A stretch of 64,000 nucleotides of DNA, taken from NCBI GenBank assembly GCA_903813345.2, contig CAIIXF020000008.1, positions 32,262,867-32,326,866 of the forward strand, given 5' to 3'. Below, one piece after another: positions 59,101 to 64,000 of the stretch. The first letter of the stretch is position 1. The number at the start of each line of letters is the position of its first letter. The notes under the pieces are model-generated. The model made no database searches. It worked only from the letters and a program-made list of their open reading frames with translations, and had not been told where the DNA came from. This DNA is from Owenia fusiformis (Eukaryota; Annelida; Polychaeta; Sabellida; Oweniidae). The position numbers and the translations under genes were made by a program.

Positions 59101-62100
59101 AATGGTCTTGGTACAAGTTGATGGAGGACGTACTAGGCTTTTTACTGCTACCTTCGTATTTTAGAAACATCGCTCGGGATTCTAGTTATTAAGTCGCCAC
59201 TAAAAAGTGGTGACATATTGTTATGATTTCCGTTTTTGTGATTGCGGTTTGCGTCTGTGACAAATGGTGGTGACATTTTGCATGTTAATACATTGTCTCC
59301 TTTTGAATTTGGGTATATTTTTTATGGAAATCCTTCCTAAATTCTACCAAGACATTCTTGATGCCGGAGCCTTATTGGAGTAGCATAGTCTAGAAACAAA
59401 TAATTTGCAATTGCTGATACAAGAAAACAAGTAATATGGAATATTTCAAATTCAAAAACATTTTAAAAAGTGGATCAATTCTGAGATTATTTAATATAAA
59501 TGATTTGATCGGATCCCAAAGACATGTGTTAAACAAACTCAATACTAATTTTAGTAAATTCAATTTGGATGTCAGAATCAGACATGCAATACCTACTTAC
59601 TTTGCTGACACTATTAACTCCCAAGAGAGAAAAAACACGAACGTTTCATAACAACAACAACCATTAAAGATTTATGATGTAACTTCTAACGCACATTCAA
59701 TATTCAACTCAAAATACTTGGTCAAGAAACATTTATGTAATCGATGTAATCAAAGTCTTTGATGGGAAATGTCTGTATTGAAGCATTTACAAGCATGAAG
59801 ATCATAATGAAGTTTTCAAGCGCTTATGGATTTTTTTTATGTAACAAAACAAAAAGCTGCAAATTGTAATAAATTGTTACATGATATTGAATGTGTTATC
59901 AGAGTTTTAAAATATTAACTCTTCGGTCAATATTATTGATATTGTACTTGCTAAACCTATATTCAACGGGTCCTTCCTTTTTATAAATAAAATACTAGCT
60001 CTAAAAATAAACCATTTAAACTAAACATTGAGGCTATTGACCACTAAATAAGACTCTTAAAATATCAAGGCAGGCCTCCCATGTCAAAGGTAAATATGGT
60101 TCTTCAAGGTCATGTTGAAGGTCAAGATCAACCAAAAATCAAAGGTACATCGCATATTGATGTTTCATTTGACTATTGTAAGCTAGTATTTTCTTAATAT
60201 TTCCTTTAATATTCTCAATATGATTAGTATAATATTAGTTCTCAATAGAAGTTTCTTTTACAAAGATTTATCAAAGCTTTGGAGTTCTTGCGTTGCTCTT
60301 TAGTACAAGAATAATTCCCTTTCATGCTTTTGTGCCAACTGCTAACGACAAAGCAATGCCCCTGTAGTGTACTTTAAATATTTTGGCAGTCTACACTGTG
60401 TGGGGTGTAGAAAATGAATACAAATGATACATTTGAATTTATCTAATGCTTCCTAATCTAATACAAACTAATATTCAATTGTTTAGTTCCAAGATATTAT
60501 ATTCCCTCATTGAGCGGTTTCGTTTTATGAAAGCCTTTTGTTCGTTTCTGCTCTGCTGCCAAAAATTTTCCCAATGTATATAATGCGTTAACATTCTCAA
60601 TAGGTTCCGACTAATCTGAATTGATCGCATTTGAGGCGCAATTGAGATTAAGGGAGGTCGGGATTAGATTTAGAGATTTCTATAGAGATTAAGAGATTAA
60701 CAGATTTGCTGTTATATCACGAGACTTTGATTGTTTGTATACCAATGGATAAGTGTATCCAAGATCAGAGGTCAGTCGAAATCTCAATCTCAGCGATCAA
60801 GTGATAACCATCTAAAGGAGTCTTAACACCATCGGTATACTTACTCGGGATCGGAGTTATACTAAATCAGATGAGATAACACGGGACATCATATCGTTTG
60901 CTTGAAGAATAGCTTGCGAGTGCTGCCTTAAAGGGGTATCATCAACTGAGGATATTCCTTCGGCTGAAATGACTGCCTACAACTGTTGGATAATCTTCGT
61001 CAGAAACTACGCAAATCTGTAATGGATAGTAAAAATAAATGAAGTTATCCCAGAATGTCATCACCGTAAAGGATATTTGCAGTGCTTTGTCATTCTTATA
61101 GGTCAGGTAAGTTCGCACTGATGTCATGTAAAATTACCCTTTAAAATAGGTAAATTTAAACCTGAAACTACCGATGTAAACACTAATTAGTTATACCGTA
61201 TAGCTACTAAAATTACCTATTATATAGATGCCACACGGTATCACATTGCTTAAGTTTTATAGATACACGTATCACTCGGTATCACATTGCTAAAATTACC
61301 TAGCATAAACGGTAAAAAATGAATAGTAAATATTGAGCAATGTGAGAGATCAATTGATCAAAGGATCCAGTCTTCAAAATGTTGAACCAATTTACTCAAA
61401 AGAGGATCTTCTTTTTCTGATTATCATTTCATGAAAATATTATTGAACAATGGGTCTAAAACTCCTTCAAAGGTAGAATGGTATTGAAAGTCTAGTTTTG
61501 AAGATATCAATTTTCGATGACCAAAATTATGCTAAAAACAATGGATAGCATGAGTTTTCATTATAGGAAAATAAAATGGAATATGTGGTTTTTAACTATC
61601 GCATTCCAATCCCCATCCTCTTTTCAAAAAGTTGTTCATACAGTGTAGAATTAATTTTTGATATACTTATATTGAGAAAAACAAGATCCTCTTTTTAGAA
61701 AATAAGCCTAACATTTTTTATTATCATGAGGACTTAACTTGGAAGAAAACATATTGTTTTGATAAAAACGACTGTATTTATGGCCAGAAAGTACTCATGG
61801 TGAAAAATATGACTGTCCAAAATCACTTGCCATACTAAATCTGGTCCTTTATATAAAAATTAAAGTAAACTATTTAGTCGATTGGTTATGGGGACAATGC
61901 ATTAACACCAAAGTGCATCCATTGTGTCTTAAACAAAAGAAGATTCAAAATTTTCATTAAAATTATTTTCTGTTTTTCAGGTTTAACAATATTTGTGTAT
62001 TAGATGGGAATACCTGAACGTTAGATGGGAAAACCTGAACGTTCTGTAAAGACTATCAATTTTACACGTAAACAAATTCTCCAGATAGTATTGTTACGGA

Positions 62101-62171
62101 TTATTGGATTATTCAGTGAGGTTGAAATCAAAAACACATCCCGTTGGAATTGACGCTAGATTCAAAACGAT
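56178..62171. other. Intergenic between carboxypeptidase and orphan ORF
   Basis: Carboxypeptidase 3' UTR at the left (AATAAA-type signals near 56241 and 56896; not resolved). 57096-57640 is a tandem repeat. 58671-58722 holds a GC-rich repeat piece (GGATCCGCCA). 59207-59310 is another GTCACCAC-family copy. An ORF of 71 codons at 59436-59651 is unrecognised and not called. 61968-61980 is a splice-acceptor-like tract (TTTCTGTTTTTCAG) upstream of the orphan gene. Confidence 0.5.
57096..57640 (+). repeat. Tandem repeat, ~60-65 bp unit, about 9 copies
   Basis: Each unit has TTTGACTTTGTGTGGAAT, TAAAATGTAGCACAAATCAA and ATGCAATGAACTA(T/C)TGTGTCA. Units vary by substitutions and small deletions. It lies ~0.9 kb downstream of the carboxypeptidase stop codon and is non-coding. 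Confidence 0.9.
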
Positions 62172-63095
62172 ATGAGCAAAGGTCAACATCCAACGGAGGA
62201 AGGAAATACCACAAGGCCCAGTTGTGCTCCTATCGAAGAGGGATGCATGTCCTTGCCTCCTATAGCACCAACAAACACAAGCCCAAAGTCGGGCTGCGAT
62301 TTCGAGATCGGCTGGAATGGAGCCAGAAGCCGCAAAAGTTCCAGGTGCTCTATTAAAAGTATCGCCCCATCCATATCCTCTACGACAACTCTGCCGAGCA
62401 TAGATCGGGGAAAATCCCAAAGTGTGAACAGCATAAGAGCTAGTTCTCCTCTAAACGCCCTTAAAGATTTAGAGCGAGTAGAGCTGGTGCGGTCCCCGAG
62501 TTGTCCTGAATTGGGATATGAAATCGACGAACCTCATCTTGTGAAGAATGGAGACCTTGGTGCTTCAATACATCCGTCGATGTTCCGGAATGCATGTAGC
62601 AAGAAACCAGAAGGAGGTCAAAAAGGACTGTTTAAATTACCCAGCATATTTGGAAAGAGTGGCTGTACCAAAACCGGTGCTTTGATAAACGATACAGCCC
62701 AAGAAGTCCCAAATATATTTGTACCTAGTCAGAGTCACAAAAGAGCGGCTAGACAAGACAATGAAAAAACTAAAAATCCACACAACTCCCTAGCACCATT
62801 GGACACAACTACAGAAGCAAAGAAAAAATCTAAAAGGAGACACAAAAGGAAAAATCGTAAAATGAATCCAGAAAATGAACTTGACATTCCAGAGAATGTA
62901 GAAACGCTGTCATTAGTTTCCCATGGAACTCCTGTTGGAGAAATTAAGTTTGACGGGGAGAGATTCGAGTCAGCTGGTACTAGAGTAATTGAAACGGTTG
63001 CAATTGAAAATGGAAAGAGTCAAGAATATAATCGCTCAAGTACAATGAGTTTTACTAGGAGTATGTCCAAAGCAGAAATTGCAATCCACAACTAA
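62172..63095 (+). CDS. Orphan basic, Ser-rich protein, single coding exon
   Basis: 307 aa, one uninterrupted frame; an in-frame TAG lies five codons before the ATG, so the start is well defined. A pyrimidine-rich acceptor (TTTCTGTTTTTCAG, ~61980) 190 bp upstream suggests a 5' UTR intron. I do not recognise the family. Visible: Ser/Arg-rich stretch (NGARSRKSSRCSIKSIAPS, ~49-67), SPSCPELGYEIDEPH, LFKLPSIFG, and a strong bipartite-like nuclear signal KKKSKRRHKRKNRK at ~217-230. The C-terminal third (VETLSLVSHGTPVGEIKFDG) looks folded. No signal peptide or membrane helix. Length, well-placed start and codon balance favour a real gene; a nuclear or cytoskeletal-adaptor role would be a guess. Confidence 0.65.
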   Translation: MSKGQHPTEEGNTTRPSCAPIEEGCMSLPPIAPTNTSPKSGCDFEIGWNGARSRKSSRCSIKSIAPSISSTTTLPSIDRGKSQSVNSIRASSPLNALKDLERVELVRSPSCPELGYEIDEPHLVKNGDLGASIHPSMFRNACSKKPEGGQKGLFKLPSIFGKSGCTKTGALINDTAQEVPNIFVPSQSHKRAARQDNEKTKNPHNSLAPLDTTTEAKKKSKRRHKRKNRKMNPENELDIPENVETLSLVSHGTPVGEIKFDGERFESAGTRVIETVAIENGKSQEYNRSSTMSFTRSMSKAEIAIHN

Positions 63096-64000
63096 TATGT
63101 CATAACACGATTAGTTGAATATATGTCATATGAATAATTTATATAGATTGTATTTAACAAAAGTGGCATGTGGAATCATTACATAAACCTAGTAGTACGT
63201 AAGCAAACATACTGAAACATCACTTTCACGCGGGGTATCCCCCCCCCATTTTCACCCAAGAGAAATAACTTTCAAAATAATACTCTTGGCTTCTAGTAGG
63301 GAAAATACCAGGTATTAGGTTTTCATCTAGACACCCAGGGTTTCAGTATGACTATATCCGACATGTTCTTCAAAAAATATTTGAATTTACACCATTTTCG
63401 GATATCCATACATAATTTTTCTAACCTTGTATTTGCGAATGTAACTAACGGCTAGCGGCTACCGGATTGAACTACTATTTTATGACCAACTCATTTAAAT
63501 ATGAATGGAGTAGTGGCAGGTACTATTCATAGTTGCCTATAAAATAGTCGGATAGTTCGGTAGCCGATAGGCGTTAGTTGCATTCGCGAATTCAAGCTAA
63601 AATTTTGAATTTGTATATTTGGAATAAAAGTAGTACATATTAAATCTAGAAAAACTACTCATCGGTGAAGGTTCTAACATTGCTCTGACCCTTAAACTGC
63701 CAATGTATAGGAGAAAAAAGGCACGAGATACTTGTACATGTTTTGCCAATTTCCTGGATCTGGTGACATGATGCACAATTGCATATTTTATAAGTTTCCT
63801 ATATTCTTTTATGCGCAAAACTGTATCAGAACGTAAAATTCAAGTTAAGGAAAGCGTTGATAAGACTACGCGGAGCTCAATAAAAAAAATATGTTTTACA
63901 CTGCCAAAAATAATGTTTTGACTCATGTTAATGGGGTGGGCCAGTTGAAATAATTTGTCTTTATGTAAGATATATTGACATATTTCATTCAAAATATCAT
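63096..64000. other. 3' flank of the orphan gene, with a small MITE
   Basis: Contains the inverted-repeat element 63429-63591; otherwise AT-rich without a recognisable gene. A run of nine C at 63240-63248 and AATAAA at ~63622 are present. Confidence 0.45.
63429..63591. mobile_element. MITE/foldback, ~163 bp
   Basis: Ends TTGCGAATGTAACTAACGG and GCGTTAGTTGCATTCGCGAA are imperfect inverted repeats. GGCTACCGGA/TCGGTAGCC and ATAAAATAGT-like sequences continue the pairing inward. No ORF. Confidence 0.75.

Noticed and set aside
59436-59651. 71-codon plus-strand ORF with HAIPTYFADTINSQ-like text
   Set aside because: Could be a scrap of a retroelement, but I recognise no motif and there is no supporting context.

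Overview
The window is metazoan nuclear DNA. It is AT-rich, its genes are split into many short exons with GT..AG introns, it is packed with inverted-repeat transposons, SINE-like and LINE debris and minisatellites, and it holds no bacterial-style operons. The gene families (a proteinase K-like secreted protease, CCDC85, an AlbA_2/Schlafen-type protein, a PhyH dioxygenase, an M14 carboxypeptidase) fit a bilaterian, most likely a marine invertebrate. I cannot name the phylum from sequence alone.

Layout. 1-8.6 kb: minus-strand secreted subtilase, 14 exons visible, with the catalytic Ser exon beyond the left edge; its I9 propeptide has been duplicated in tandem as a three-exon block. 9.7-15.95 kb: two copies of one non-autonomous terminal-inverted-repeat transposon in opposite orientation, each carrying a 1.0-1.5 kb degenerate pentamer (YTGYA) array and each flanked by its own perfect 9-bp direct repeat. 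18.7-23.1 kb: a 4.39-kb element with ~240-bp terminal inverted repeats that encodes only a chromodomain-type DDE integrase and a zinc-finger/P-loop ATPase, so it looks like a miniature Polinton/Maverick. 26.5-29.1 kb: complete minus-strand CCDC85 orthologue. 29.8-34.5 kb: a graveyard of foldback and MITE elements, several with clear 8-bp target duplications and one nested inside another, followed by the 3' end of a LINE. 35.95-36.8 kb: plus-strand AlbA_2/Schlafen-like gene. 39.6-50.7 kb: complete minus-strand PhyH-family Fe(II)/2-oxoglutarate dioxygenase (8 exons, 370 aa, all iron and 2-oxoglutarate ligands present). 51.45-56.2 kb: divergently transcribed, complete membrane-anchored M14 carboxypeptidase (6 exons, 412 aa). 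62.2-63.1 kb: intronless-looking basic, Ser-rich orphan ORF.

The host genes show no obvious shared pathway; they are ordinary neighbours. The unusual biology lies in the mobile DNA (the two-gene Polinton-like element and the paired pentamer-array transposons), in the duplicated protease propeptide, and in two genes where a small tandem duplication has copied a splice-acceptor boundary several times. Exon models were built by hand from ORFs, splice consensus and reading phase; all phases close, but no transcript or database evidence was available.
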